Source: Methylocystaceae bacterium
GTDB taxonomy: Bacteria > Pseudomonadota > Alphaproteobacteria > Rhodospirillales > Terasakiellaceae
Reading direction: 5' to 3'
Assembly (NCBI GenBank): GCA_013373205.1
Contig: JABXIG010000012.1
Location: 1 to 55,251 of the forward strand
Length of the DNA stretch: 55,251 nt
The notes under the pieces are model-generated. The model was not told where the DNA came from. It saw only the letters and a list, made by a program, of their open reading frames with translations, and did no database searches. Shown here in pieces: positions 8,821 through 17,035 of the stretch (within the stretch, counting starts at the first letter, position 1; each line of letters opens with the position of its first letter). Position numbers and translations under genes: made by a program.

Positions 8821-9297
8821 TTGCCTGATCAAATTGAAAATCTGCAGGAACTGGTGGCTGAAATTACCCATGTTTTGCAAGACAAGCCCGTGACCAAGGA
8901 ATTGCAAAATTTCCTGAATGACGAATTCCCGCCTGAAAGCGATGTTTTTCAGCAAATTCAAGCATTGTGTAAGCGTGGCATGGAAGAAGGCTGGCTAGGA
9001 AAATATGAAGCAGAAGGGCTGCGATATGGCCGGGTCATCAAACCAAGCCCCCAGACCCATGGGCATAGTGTCGATGTGGTGCTGATGAAAGATATGAAAG
9101 GCCCATATCACATTCACCCAACAGGTGAGATTGACATGGTTTTTCCACTTGATGAAACAGCGGCTTTTGATGGTCAGGGGTTAGGCTGGAAAGTCTATAG
9201 TGCCGGAAGTGGGCACTATCCAACCGTTAGAGGCGGTGAGGCAATTGTTTTGTATCTTTTGCCAAATGGTGAAATCGAATTCACAAAACCAAAATAA
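8821..9297 (+). CDS. DUF4863 family protein of the box cluster
   Basis: A 158-residue protein resembling the DUF4863 family, which contains the 4-hydroxylaminobenzoate lyase PnbB. The core has VDVVLMKDMKGPYHIHPTGE with a cupin-like HxH and a Glu, then WKVYSAGSGHYP with a second His. These are plausible metal ligands. The start is a TTG at 8821, six bases after CTGGGAG; no ATG gives a better fit. It is first in the benzoate-CoA ligase operon and downstream of the mirrored operator pair. Its role in benzoate breakdown is not known; detoxification of a shunt product or an accessory function is inference. Confidence 0.75.
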   Translation: MPDQIENLQELVAEITHVLQDKPVTKELQNFLNDEFPPESDVFQQIQALCKRGMEEGWLGKYEAEGLRYGRVIKPSPQTHGHSVDVVLMKDMKGPYHIHPTGEIDMVFPLDETAAFDGQGLGWKVYSAGSGHYPTVRGGEAIVLYLLPNGEIEFTKPK

Positions 9298-9301
9298 ATA
9301 A

Positions 9302-9345
9302 ACCTTCAAAAGAAGGTCAAAGACTAAATGACCGGAAAAATCCGG
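9302..9345 (+). other. Two tandem small hairpins between DUF4863 and benzoate-CoA ligase genes
   Basis: ACCTTC-AAAA-GAAGGT (9302-9317) and CCGGA-AAAA-TCCGG (9332-9345) are two short stem-loops with the same AAAA loop. No T-run follows, so they are not classical terminators. They could mark an RNA processing or stabilising site between the first and second genes. Confidence 0.4.
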
Positions 9346-9398
9346 CATTAAAAAAACAGGGAAATGGTTTCAATATTTATTACTGGGAGAATGAGCGA

Positions 9399-10976
9399 AT
9401 GCCTTCTTTGAGTACGGTAGAGCATGGCGGGAGTATGCCCGTTATTATGATACCTAGGCAATATAATGCAGCATATGATCTGCTACAACGCAATATACAA
9501 GCAGGACGTTCTGATAAAATCGCTTTCGTGGATGATTATTGCTCATGCACATATGGCGAACTGGATAACAGAAGTTCACGTTTTGCAAATGCTCTGAAAG
9601 ACCTTGGAATGCGGATGGAAGACCGCATCTTGATGTGTGTTCATGACACCATTGAATTTCCAACGGTTTTTCTTGGGGCCATCAAATCCGGTGTGATCCC
9701 GGTTGCAGTCAACACCTTGCTGACGCAAAAAGATTATGAATATATGCTCTGTGACAGTCGTGCGCGCATTGTCGTTGTTTCAGAGGCATTACTGCCTTTG
9801 TTTCAGCCTCTGCTGGACCGTGTGCCTACGTTGGAGCGCATTTTGGTCGCAGACCCTAGTGGGATTCATCCAAACGCGGTTTCAAAGCTGATAAAAAATG
9901 CGGATCCAGACTGTATCATTGCGCCGACAACCTCAGATGATGTGTGTTTTTGGCTTTATTCATCAGGTTCAACAGGGGCGCCAAAAGGTACAGCACATGT
10001 CCATTCAAGCTTGATTCAAACGGCTGAATATTTTGCACGTCCGACATTGGGGATCAATGAAGATGATACGGTTTTTTCTGCGGCAAAATTGTTTTTTGCT
10101 TATGGTCTGGGTAATGGTTTGACTTTTCCGATGTCCGTCGGGGCGACAACAATTTTGATGGCAGAACGTCCCACACCTGAATCTGTGTGCGAACGTTTAA
10201 TCAAACATAAGCCGACGATTTTTTATGGTGTGCCGACACTTTATGCTTTCATGCTGGCAAGCCCGGATTTACCCAAGCCGGAGGAATTTAATTTCAGAAT
10301 TTGTACCTCTGCAGGGGAAGCCTTGCCGGAAGAGCTTGGCAAACGCTGGTTTGAACGTTTTGGTGTGCACATTTTGGATGGCATTGGTTCAACGGAAATG
10401 CTGCATGTATTTTTGACTAATAATCCAGATGATGTTCGTTATGGAACAACCGGAAAACCGGTAGCTGGTTATCAGCTGAAACTGCTGGATGATGACGGGG
10501 AGGAAGTTCCCGTTGGTGAAGCCGGTGAACTGGTGATTAAAGGGCCAACAAGTGCTGCGTTTTATTGGAACAATCGGGCAAAAACCCGAACAACCTTCCT
10601 AGGGGAATGGACCCGAAGCGGTGACAAATACATTCGTGATGAAGATGGATATTACATCTATTCAGGACGCAGTGATGACATGCTGAAAGTCAGTGGTATC
10701 TATGTTTCACCGATTGAGGTTGAAGCTGCCCTGATTAAGCATGAAGCCGTCTTGGAGGTTGCTGTTGTTGGTCATCGCGACGAAGAAGACTTGATCAAAC
10801 CAAAAGCCTTTCTTGTGTTGAAAGACGGGTATGAAGGCAATGAAGAATTAGCGGATGAATTGAAGTCACACGTTAAATCTTTGCTTGCCCCTTACAAGTA
10901 CCCTCGCTGGTTTGAATTTCTGGATGAATTGCCAAAAACCGCAACCGGGAAAATTCAGCGTTTCAAATTACGCTAA
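9399..10976 (+). CDS. bclA: Benzoate-CoA ligase
   Basis: A 525-residue acyl-adenylate-forming ligase. It activates benzoate with ATP and CoA to benzoyl-CoA, the first step of the box pathway. The AMP-binding P-loop YSSGSTGAPKG is at about residues 187-197, and the C-terminal catalytic lysine is in TATGKIQRF (Lys518). The segment GIGSTEMLHVFLTN is typical of benzoate-CoA ligases. Length is normal. The ATG at 9399 follows CTGGGAGAATGAGCGA. Substrate assignment rests on the surrounding box genes; hydroxybenzoates could also be used. Confidence 0.9.
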   Translation: MPSLSTVEHGGSMPVIMIPRQYNAAYDLLQRNIQAGRSDKIAFVDDYCSCTYGELDNRSSRFANALKDLGMRMEDRILMCVHDTIEFPTVFLGAIKSGVIPVAVNTLLTQKDYEYMLCDSRARIVVVSEALLPLFQPLLDRVPTLERILVADPSGIHPNAVSKLIKNADPDCIIAPTTSDDVCFWLYSSGSTGAPKGTAHVHSSLIQTAEYFARPTLGINEDDTVFSAAKLFFAYGLGNGLTFPMSVGATTILMAERPTPESVCERLIKHKPTIFYGVPTLYAFMLASPDLPKPEEFNFRICTSAGEALPEELGKRWFERFGVHILDGIGSTEMLHVFLTNNPDDVRYGTTGKPVAGYQLKLLDDDGEEVPVGEAGELVIKGPTSAAFYWNNRAKTRTTFLGEWTRSGDKYIRDEDGYYIYSGRSDDMLKVSGIYVSPIEVEAALIKHEAVLEVAVVGHRDEEDLIKPKAFLVLKDGYEGNEELADELKSHVKSLLAPYKYPRWFEFLDELPKTATGKIQRFKLR

Positions 10977-11004
10977 GCCTTTATCAAACTATTGGATTAG
11001 AAAA

Positions 11005-11496
11005 ATGCAGGATGCAATATCAATAATTAAAGATGAGCATATTTCCATCAGTTCCGTATTGAAGGGAATGGTCGAGCATGTGGAAGAGGCCATGGCCGGT
11101 AAACGTGATGCCGATCCGTTTTTGTTGGTCGCTATGCTTGATTATGTGGAAACCGTTCCGGAAAGAGTCCATCACCCGAAAGAAGACCAGTACCTCTTTC
11201 GATTATTACGCAAAAGAACCAATGCGGCCGATCAGGTTCTGGACGAATTAGAAGAAGAACACAAAAAATCGCCGGCCTTGCTGAAAAATATGCGCGCAGC
11301 CTTGAGCCGTTTCAAAACTGAAGGTGATTTGGCGTCATTAAACACAGCGATTACAGAATATGCGAGGTTTCATTTTTCACATATGCGCAAAGAAGAAAAA
11401 GACATTCTCCCACTGGCAATGGAACATTTGACAGCCGAGGATTGGCATGAAGTTCATGAAGCCTTCAAGTTAAATATGAAAGACGATTTAATTTGA
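11005..11496 (+). CDS. Hemerythrin HHE-domain protein 1
   Basis: A 163-residue helical protein with the full HHE ligand set: His12, His56-xxx-Glu60 in HHPKED, His86, and His126-xxx-Glu130. It should bind a diiron-oxo centre able to bind O2. No signal peptide or extra domain is seen, so it is cytoplasmic. It lies between benzoate-CoA ligase and boxD, with 28 bases and 71 bases on either side, inside one operon. A paralogue at 26676 has His12, His56, Glu60 and His86 at identical positions. O2 storage or delivery for the diiron epoxidase BoxB, or protection from O2 or NO, is an inference. Confidence 0.88.
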   Translation: MQDAISIIKDEHISISSVLKGMVEHVEEAMAGKRDADPFLLVAMLDYVETVPERVHHPKEDQYLFRLLRKRTNAADQVLDELEEEHKKSPALLKNMRAALSRFKTEGDLASLNTAITEYARFHFSHMRKEEKDILPLAMEHLTAEDWHEVHEAFKLNMKDDLI

Positions 11497-11567
11497 CAAA
11501 ACTGCCGCATGCATTGGCGAAAAAAACAGAAAAACCCAAGAAATTTATAGAATACAGGAAAAAGAAA

Positions 11568-13127
11568 ATGCAGATTGAAAGCTATCTTTGTGGTCAGTGG
11601 CAAGCTGGCACGGGTAACAGTACCCAACTGGTCAATCCGGTGACGAACCAAGTGATTGGCGAAGCCTGTGGCGAGGGACTGGATATTAAGTGTGCGCTTG
11701 CATTTTCACGCGAAAACGGCGGGCAGGCTTTACGTACCCTTGGTTATGGGAAGCGTGCACAATTATTGCGACAAATTGCGGATGTTTTGGTTGCAAACCG
11801 TGATCGCTATAATCAAATCGCCCAGGAAAATTCCGGGAATACAAGTGGTGATGCCGGGTTTGATGTGGATGGCGGTATTGGTACGCTAAAATATTACGCT
11901 TCATTAGGTAAAAAGCTGGGGAACCCGACCTATCTGGTTGAAGGTCCGGCAGAACAACTGACAAGGGATGAGAACTTTCGCGCGTTACATATTTTAACCC
12001 CCCTAAAAGGCGTTGCTGTTCACATTAATGCGTTTAACTTTCCGTCTTGGGGGATGTGGGAAAAGGTGGCTGTGGCCTTACTGGCCGGGGTTCCTTGTTT
12101 TGTAAAACCAGCAACGTCAACATGTCTGCTTTCCTATGAAATGGTCAAAGATGTGGTTGCAGCCAACATCTTGCCGGATGGGGCCTTGTCCTTGTTATGT
12201 GGGGGCGGACGCGACTTGATGGATCATTTGACAAGTGATGATCTGGTTGCCTTTACAGGGTCTGCGGATACGGCGAATATGCTGAGAAGCAATGCAAATG
12301 TCATTTCTTCAAACGTTCGTTTTGCTGTTGAAGCCGATAGCCTGAACGCCTGTATTCTGGGGGCGGATGTCACACAAGGTGATGCTGAATTTGATTTCTT
12401 TATTAAAGAGATTGTGCGTGAACTCACCGTCAAAGCTGGACAAAAATGCACAGCGATCCGTCGCGTGATTGTGCCTAAAGCTTCACAAGATAACGTGATT
12501 TCAGCCTTACAAGAACGGCTGGCAAAAACAACGATTGGCGATCCAAGCGATGAAAATGTGCGCATGGGGCCATTGGTCAATACCGCGCAGGTCAAGGCAG
12601 CAGAGGCCGGTTTGAAAATCCTGACCTCGGAAGCTAAAGTCGTTGTGGATGCAGATAATGCTGACTTTGCTGTTGATCCGGCACAAGGTGCATTTTTCGC
12701 GCCGCGTATTTTGTTGTGCGAAAACCCAATGCAAGCACAAAAAATCCATGAAATCGAAGTGTTTGGTCCAGTTGCCACAGTGATGAGCTATGAAACCCAG
12801 GAAGAAGCCCTGACATTAGGGGCAATGGGGGGCGGTTCTCTTGCCTGTTCGGTTTTTACAGCTGATGATGATTTCGCAAACAAAGCTGCCATTGAACTGG
12901 CCAGCAGTCACGGACGTGTTCTGATTGTGAATGAGCAAATTGCCAAAGGCCATTCCGGTCACGGTGTTGTTATGCCGCAATGTATTCATGGCGGTCCCGG
13001 TCGTGCAGGCGGCGGTGAAGAAATGGGGGGCTTGCGTGGATTGTATTTCTATCATCGTCGCAGTGCCATTCAGACGACAGCAGAACGGGCCCAAAAGTTG
13101 CTTGATCAAGGCTTGGCGCTGAACTGA
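11568..13127 (+). CDS. boxD: 3,4-Dehydroadipyl-CoA semialdehyde dehydrogenase
   Basis: A 519-residue aldehyde dehydrogenase of the BoxD/PaaZ-N type. It oxidises the semialdehyde made by BoxC to 3,4-dehydroadipyl-CoA, normally with NADP+. Diagnostic segments are NAFNFPSWGMWEKVAVALLA, VKPATST and the catalytic Cys in AGQKCTAIRR. The C-terminal GGPGRAGGGEEMGGLRGL is also typical. The start at 11568 follows CAGGAAAAAGAAA and matches the family N-terminus; an upstream in-frame TTG would add 25 basic residues. Unlike PaaZ, no C-terminal hydratase domain is fused. Confidence 0.92.
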   Translation: MQIESYLCGQWQAGTGNSTQLVNPVTNQVIGEACGEGLDIKCALAFSRENGGQALRTLGYGKRAQLLRQIADVLVANRDRYNQIAQENSGNTSGDAGFDVDGGIGTLKYYASLGKKLGNPTYLVEGPAEQLTRDENFRALHILTPLKGVAVHINAFNFPSWGMWEKVAVALLAGVPCFVKPATSTCLLSYEMVKDVVAANILPDGALSLLCGGGRDLMDHLTSDDLVAFTGSADTANMLRSNANVISSNVRFAVEADSLNACILGADVTQGDAEFDFFIKEIVRELTVKAGQKCTAIRRVIVPKASQDNVISALQERLAKTTIGDPSDENVRMGPLVNTAQVKAAEAGLKILTSEAKVVVDADNADFAVDPAQGAFFAPRILLCENPMQAQKIHEIEVFGPVATVMSYETQEEALTLGAMGGGSLACSVFTADDDFANKAAIELASSHGRVLIVNEQIAKGHSGHGVVMPQCIHGGPGRAGGGEEMGGLRGLYFYHRRSAIQTTAERAQKLLDQGLALN

Positions 13128-13137
13128 AGGATGTTTG

Positions 13138-13920
13138 ATGGAATTTTCATACCTTGATTTCTCTTATGAGGGAGAAGTCGCGCGTCTGACCTTTAATCGC
13201 CCAGAAGTGATGAATGCTTTGAATAAGGATATGCACAGCGAAATTGCGACTGTGTTTTCCTTACTCAAAGCAAAGGACGCGATCAAATGTCTTGTGATTA
13301 CGGGAAATGGTCGGGGCTTTTGTACAGGTCAGGACCTCGAAGAAAGACGGGTTGTTGAAGGGCAAGTTATGCCGGACCTGGGGGACTCTCTGGAACAGCG
13401 ATATAACCCCTTAATCAAAGCCATTCGTCAATTTCCCTTTCCCGTTATCTGTGCGTTAAATGGTCCGGCTGTTGGGGCAGGCGCGGGGATTGCATTGGCG
13501 AGCGATATTGCCGTTGCTGTAAAAACGGCTTCTTTGGTCTTGCCGTTTACCCGTTTGGGGCTCTTACCTGATTCAGGTGTCACGTGGTGCTTGCCTCGCA
13601 CGGCTGGTTTTGCGCGGGCAAGCGCGACTATGTTGTTATGTGAACCGATCAGTGCCCTTGAAGCAAAAGAATGGGGGTTGATCTGGAAAGTCGTGGAAAC
13701 TGATGAATTAAATGATGCCGTTGAAGAAATCATCAATAAAGTGATTTCCCAGCCGGCATTGGGCATGGCTTTAACCAAGCAGGCCTTGAATAAAAGTTTG
13801 TCAAATGACTTGGTCCAGCAGTTGGAGCTCGAAAGCACGTTGCAACGTCAAGCGGGTGCCCATCCTGAATATCAAAAACGTGTATTGGCATTTTTGAATA
13901 GAAAAAGAAAGGTAACCTAG
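13138..13920 (+). CDS. paaG: PaaG-like enoyl-CoA isomerase (probable 3,4-dehydroadipyl-CoA isomerase)
   Basis: A 260-residue crotonase of PaaG type. The oxyanion segments are GRGFCTGQDLEER and GPAVGAGAGIALASD. The two hydratase glutamates are absent (AGI and PFT at those places), while the PaaG catalytic Asp is present in LGLLPDSGVTWCLPR. PaaG is known to shift the double bond of 3,4-dehydroadipyl-CoA to the 2,3 position, which is exactly what the BoxD product needs. GAAGGATGTTTG precedes the ATG at 13138, ten bases after boxD. The next gene starts directly after its stop codon. Confidence 0.87.
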   Translation: MEFSYLDFSYEGEVARLTFNRPEVMNALNKDMHSEIATVFSLLKAKDAIKCLVITGNGRGFCTGQDLEERRVVEGQVMPDLGDSLEQRYNPLIKAIRQFPFPVICALNGPAVGAGAGIALASDIAVAVKTASLVLPFTRLGLLPDSGVTWCLPRTAGFARASATMLLCEPISALEAKEWGLIWKVVETDELNDAVEEIINKVISQPALGMALTKQALNKSLSNDLVQQLELESTLQRQAGAHPEYQKRVLAFLNRKRKVT

Positions 13921-15468
13921 ATGACAGCTTTATCGCACGCGTCCATTATTGGCGTAATCGGTGCAGGAACGATGGGTGCCGGCATTGCACAAGTTGCCGC
14001 CCATGCTGGTCATGATGTGTGGTTATATGATGTCGCGCCTCAAGCTGTCGAAAGGGGGATCAATCAGGTCACTCAAGGGTTGGACAAACTGGTCGGGCGG
14101 GGGACAATGTCTGCAACCGACAAAGATGATTTGCTCGCTCGGCTAAAACCAGCGTCCGAGCTTTCCCAGCTTGCAGATTGCGCTTTGGTGATTGAAGTTA
14201 TCGTAGAGAAACTGGACGTTAAACAAAACTTATTTGCTCAGTTAGAAGATATCTGTGGGCCAGAAACCATTTTGGCAACAAATACATCTTCTATTTCAGT
14301 CACATCCATTGCCTCCGGCTTAAAACACCCCAATCGTCTGGTTGGGATGCATTTTTTTAATCCGGCACCGATTATGAAGCTGGTGGAAGTTGTCAGTGGT
14401 CTTGCGACCACGCAGGATGTGGCGAGCTGTATCTATGATACGGCCACGGCGTGGGGGAAACATGCCGTTTACACCAATTCCACACCGGGCTTTATTGTAA
14501 ACAGGGTTGCACGTCCTTTTTATGCCGAAGGTCTCAGAATTTACCAAGAAGGCGGCGCTGACTTTGTAACGATCGATACCGTCATGCGCGAATGCGGGGG
14601 TTTTAGAATGGGGCCCTTCGAATTGATGGACCTAATTGGTCATGATGTGAATTATGCTGTCACAAATTCAGTATTTGATGCTTATTATGGCGATCCTCGT
14701 TTTTTACCCTCCCTCGTGCAAAAAGAACTGGTTAATGCAGGGCGCTTGGGGCGCAAGACAAAGGCTGGCTTTTATGACTATCACGAAGAGGCAGAAACAC
14801 AGCAAATTTCAGATCATGGAGTTGTCGATCGATCAATTGACCGGGTGAAAATCAGCGGCAATTGCACAGCGGTCCAAGGGCTCGTTGATCTGTTAGAGAA
14901 GACGGACGGGTTGCATCTGGACATAGACGAAGACGTAAATTATCCAGCCCAAATTCAAATTGGGAATGCGACAATGATGCTATGTGACGGTCGTTTTGCA
15001 ACAGTGCGCAGCCGTGATGAAGGGATCGAAAACCTGATCCATTTTGATCTGGCTTTAAACTATTCATTAACACCTAGAATTGTCCTTGCCAAATCCATAC
15101 AGGCCTCTGAGGACGCGTTAAAAGATGCCATTGTCCTGTTTCAGCTTCTGGGAAAAAAAGTCAATGTCATTGAAGACATCCCCGGACTGATTGTGATGCG
15201 CACCTTGGCCATGCTTGCAAATGAAGGCGCTGATGCCGTTTTTCAGCAAGTTTGCACAATAGAAGATGTCGATATCGCCATGAAAGGCGGTGTGAATTAT
15301 CCGCTGGGACCGATGCAGTGGAGTGACCAAGTCGGCCTTGCAACGATTTTTGATACCTTGCAGGGGCTTGGACAAAGCTATGGGGAAGATCGTTATCGCA
15401 TCTCGCCTCTTATCCTAAAAACAGTTGCGGCAGGGCAAAGTTTTGCCTGTCTAAGCAAGAAAAGGTAA
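13921..15468 (+). CDS. paaH: 3-Hydroxyadipyl-CoA dehydrogenase
   Basis: A 515-residue 3-hydroxyacyl-CoA dehydrogenase with the N-terminal NAD motif GVIGAGTMGAGIAQ (residues 11-24) and two C-terminal 3HCDH domains. This long form is typical of PaaH/PaaC. It oxidises 3-hydroxyadipyl-CoA to 3-oxoadipyl-CoA. Conserved MHFFNPAPIMKLVEVV and VNRVARPFYAEGLR are present. The ATG directly follows the paaG stop codon, so translation is coupled. Confidence 0.92.
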   Translation: MTALSHASIIGVIGAGTMGAGIAQVAAHAGHDVWLYDVAPQAVERGINQVTQGLDKLVGRGTMSATDKDDLLARLKPASELSQLADCALVIEVIVEKLDVKQNLFAQLEDICGPETILATNTSSISVTSIASGLKHPNRLVGMHFFNPAPIMKLVEVVSGLATTQDVASCIYDTATAWGKHAVYTNSTPGFIVNRVARPFYAEGLRIYQEGGADFVTIDTVMRECGGFRMGPFELMDLIGHDVNYAVTNSVFDAYYGDPRFLPSLVQKELVNAGRLGRKTKAGFYDYHEEAETQQISDHGVVDRSIDRVKISGNCTAVQGLVDLLEKTDGLHLDIDEDVNYPAQIQIGNATMMLCDGRFATVRSRDEGIENLIHFDLALNYSLTPRIVLAKSIQASEDALKDAIVLFQLLGKKVNVIEDIPGLIVMRTLAMLANEGADAVFQQVCTIEDVDIAMKGGVNYPLGPMQWSDQVGLATIFDTLQGLGQSYGEDRYRISPLILKTVAAGQSFACLSKKR

Positions 15469-15472
15469 CACA

Positions 15473-16678
15473 ATGAAACATGGCTATATTTGTGATGCGA
15501 TCCGAACACCTGTTGGTCGCTATGGGGGCGCTTTGTCCAGTGTCCGCGCGGATGATCTTGGCGCTATCCCCCTTAAAGCGTTGATGGCACGCAATGTAAA
15601 TGTGAACTGGTCAGAAGTTAATGAAGTTGTTTTTGGTTGTGCCAATCAGGCAGGTGAAGACAACCGCAATGTTGCGCGCATGTCCGCTTTGCTTGCCGGT
15701 CTTCCCGATGTTGTGCCGGGCAGTACGATTAACCGTTTATGCGGATCGGGGATGGATGCGCTTGGCGTTGTGTCGCGATCCATAAAAGCCGGGGAAATTG
15801 ATCTGGCGATTGCCGGTGGGGTGGAATCTATGTCACGTGCCCCTTTAGTCATGGGCAAAGCAGAAACCGCCTTTAGTCGTCAGGTCAAAATTGAAGATAC
15901 GACAATTGGATGGCGGTTTGTAAACAAGTTGATGCAAGAAAAATACGGCGTCGATTCCATGCCGCAGACGGCAGATAATGTTGCAGAAGAGTTTGGGATC
16001 AGTCGCGAAGATCAGGACCAGTTTGCGCTGAATAGCCAACAGAAATGGTTTCAGGCAAACGAACAAAAATTCTTTGAGGATGAAATCACGCCGGTTACCC
16101 TTTATCCCCGCAAAGGCGATCCGGTGATTTTTGAATGTGATGAGCACCCAAGACCTGAAACAACGCTTGAAAAATTATCTGCTCTGAAAGGGGTGAATGG
16201 GGCGCAAAAGACCGTTACGGCGGGAAATGCATCCGGAGTGAATGATGGGGCGTGTGCGCTGTTGCTTGCTTCTGAACAGGCAGCAACGAAACATGGCCTT
16301 ACGCCTAAAGCGCGGATATTGGGAATGGCAACAGCAGGGGTTGCGCCCCGGATAATGGGGATAGGTCCCGCACCCGCAAGCCGTAAGGTTTTGGATAAAT
16401 GCGGCCTGAGCTTGGACGATATGGATATTATCGAATTAAACGAAGCTTTTGCTTCACAAGCCTTGGCGGTCATGCGTGATCTGGGGATTGATGACAACGA
16501 CCCGCGCGTAAATCCACAAGGCGGAGCGATTGCCATCGGTCACCCCTTGGGTATGAGTGGTGCGCGCTTGGTGACGACTGCTATGTATCAACTTCAACGT
16601 CAGCACAAACGTTATGCGCTCTGTACAATGTGTATTGGTGTCGGTCAGGGTATTGCGATGATTATTGAACGTATCTAG
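15473..16678 (+). CDS. paaJ: 3-Oxoadipyl-CoA thiolase
   Basis: A 401-residue thiolase that cleaves 3-oxoadipyl-CoA with CoA to succinyl-CoA and acetyl-CoA, ending the pathway. The nucleophile is Cys90 in TINRLCGSGMDALG. The second active-site residues are in GGAIAIGHPLGMSGAR and the C-terminal LCTMCIGVGQG. It closely resembles PcaF/PaaJ. Only four bases separate it from paaH. It is the last gene before an intrinsic terminator. Confidence 0.92.
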   Translation: MKHGYICDAIRTPVGRYGGALSSVRADDLGAIPLKALMARNVNVNWSEVNEVVFGCANQAGEDNRNVARMSALLAGLPDVVPGSTINRLCGSGMDALGVVSRSIKAGEIDLAIAGGVESMSRAPLVMGKAETAFSRQVKIEDTTIGWRFVNKLMQEKYGVDSMPQTADNVAEEFGISREDQDQFALNSQQKWFQANEQKFFEDEITPVTLYPRKGDPVIFECDEHPRPETTLEKLSALKGVNGAQKTVTAGNASGVNDGACALLLASEQAATKHGLTPKARILGMATAGVAPRIMGIGPAPASRKVLDKCGLSLDDMDIIELNEAFASQALAVMRDLGIDDNDPRVNPQGGAIAIGHPLGMSGARLVTTAMYQLQRQHKRYALCTMCIGVGQGIAMIIERI

Positions 16679-16716
16679 GACCCTAATAGAGGTTGTTAAA
16701 AGCATACAATTTCGCA

Positions 16717-16733
16717 TTATGCATTATATTTCA
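16717..16733 (+). repeat. First copy of 17-base operator repeat
   Basis: TTATGCATTATATTTCA is repeated exactly at 16981-16997, 264 bases downstream. The copy here directly abuts the terminator of the thiolase operon and lacks a good -35 box. It may be an auxiliary operator for looping, or the relic of a duplicated promoter. Confidence 0.6.
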
Positions 16734-16760
16734 AGCTGCGCATTTTTGCGCAGCTTTTTT
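16734..16760 (+). terminator. Intrinsic terminator of the benzoate-CoA ligase/paa operon
   Basis: AGCTGCGCA (16734-16742) pairs with TGCGCAGCT (16747-16755) around a TTTT loop, followed by six T. It ends the operon that begins at the DUF4863 gene and separates it from boxCBA. Confidence 0.88.
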
Positions 16761-16880
16761 ATTGGGCTCAGAATCCATGGGGCTTCTTATGAAATATCAA
16801 AAAATCACAATGGAAACAAAGTTAAATAGCATAGTTTGAAGTTATTTAATTTGAAAATATTATCACACTCATCAGTATGG

Positions 16881-16899
16881 TACATATTTTTCATATGTA
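16881..16899. repeat. Inverted repeat upstream of boxC
   Basis: TACATAT (16881-16887) and ATATGTA (16893-16899) form a perfect 7-base inverted repeat with a 5-base spacer. It lies about 85 bases upstream of the proposed boxC promoter and could bind an activator. The region is AT-rich, so chance is possible. Confidence 0.3.
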
Positions 16900-16943
16900 T
16901 CTAATTGAAAATAAATAATTAATTTTAAAACCTCTCTTTATTG

Positions 16944-16957
16944 TGCATTTTAATGCA
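16944..16957 (+). promoter_or_regulatory. TGCA-N6-TGCA operator
   Basis: TGCATTTTAATGCA has two TGCA tetramers separated by six bases, the arrangement described for BzdR and BoxR operators in Azoarcus. It lies just upstream of the proposed boxC -35 box. With the TGCA of the element at 16981 it could form an extended regulator site. Confidence 0.6.
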
Positions 16958-16965
16958 TTTTTGTA

Positions 16966-16997
16966 TTGTGGCTAAAGTTTTTATGCATTATATTTCA
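16966..16997 (+). promoter_or_regulatory. boxC promoter with overlapping operator
   Basis: TTGTGG (16966-16971) and TATATT (16989-16994) are spaced by 17 bases and make a plausible sigma-70 promoter. The repeat TTATGCATTATATTTCA (16981-16997) overlaps the spacer and -10 box, so a bound repressor would block RNA polymerase. The boxC start is 39 bases downstream. Confidence 0.55.
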
Positions 16998-17035
16998 GTC
17001 AGATTGAGAAAAGATATTTAACAAGGAGTTTCCCG

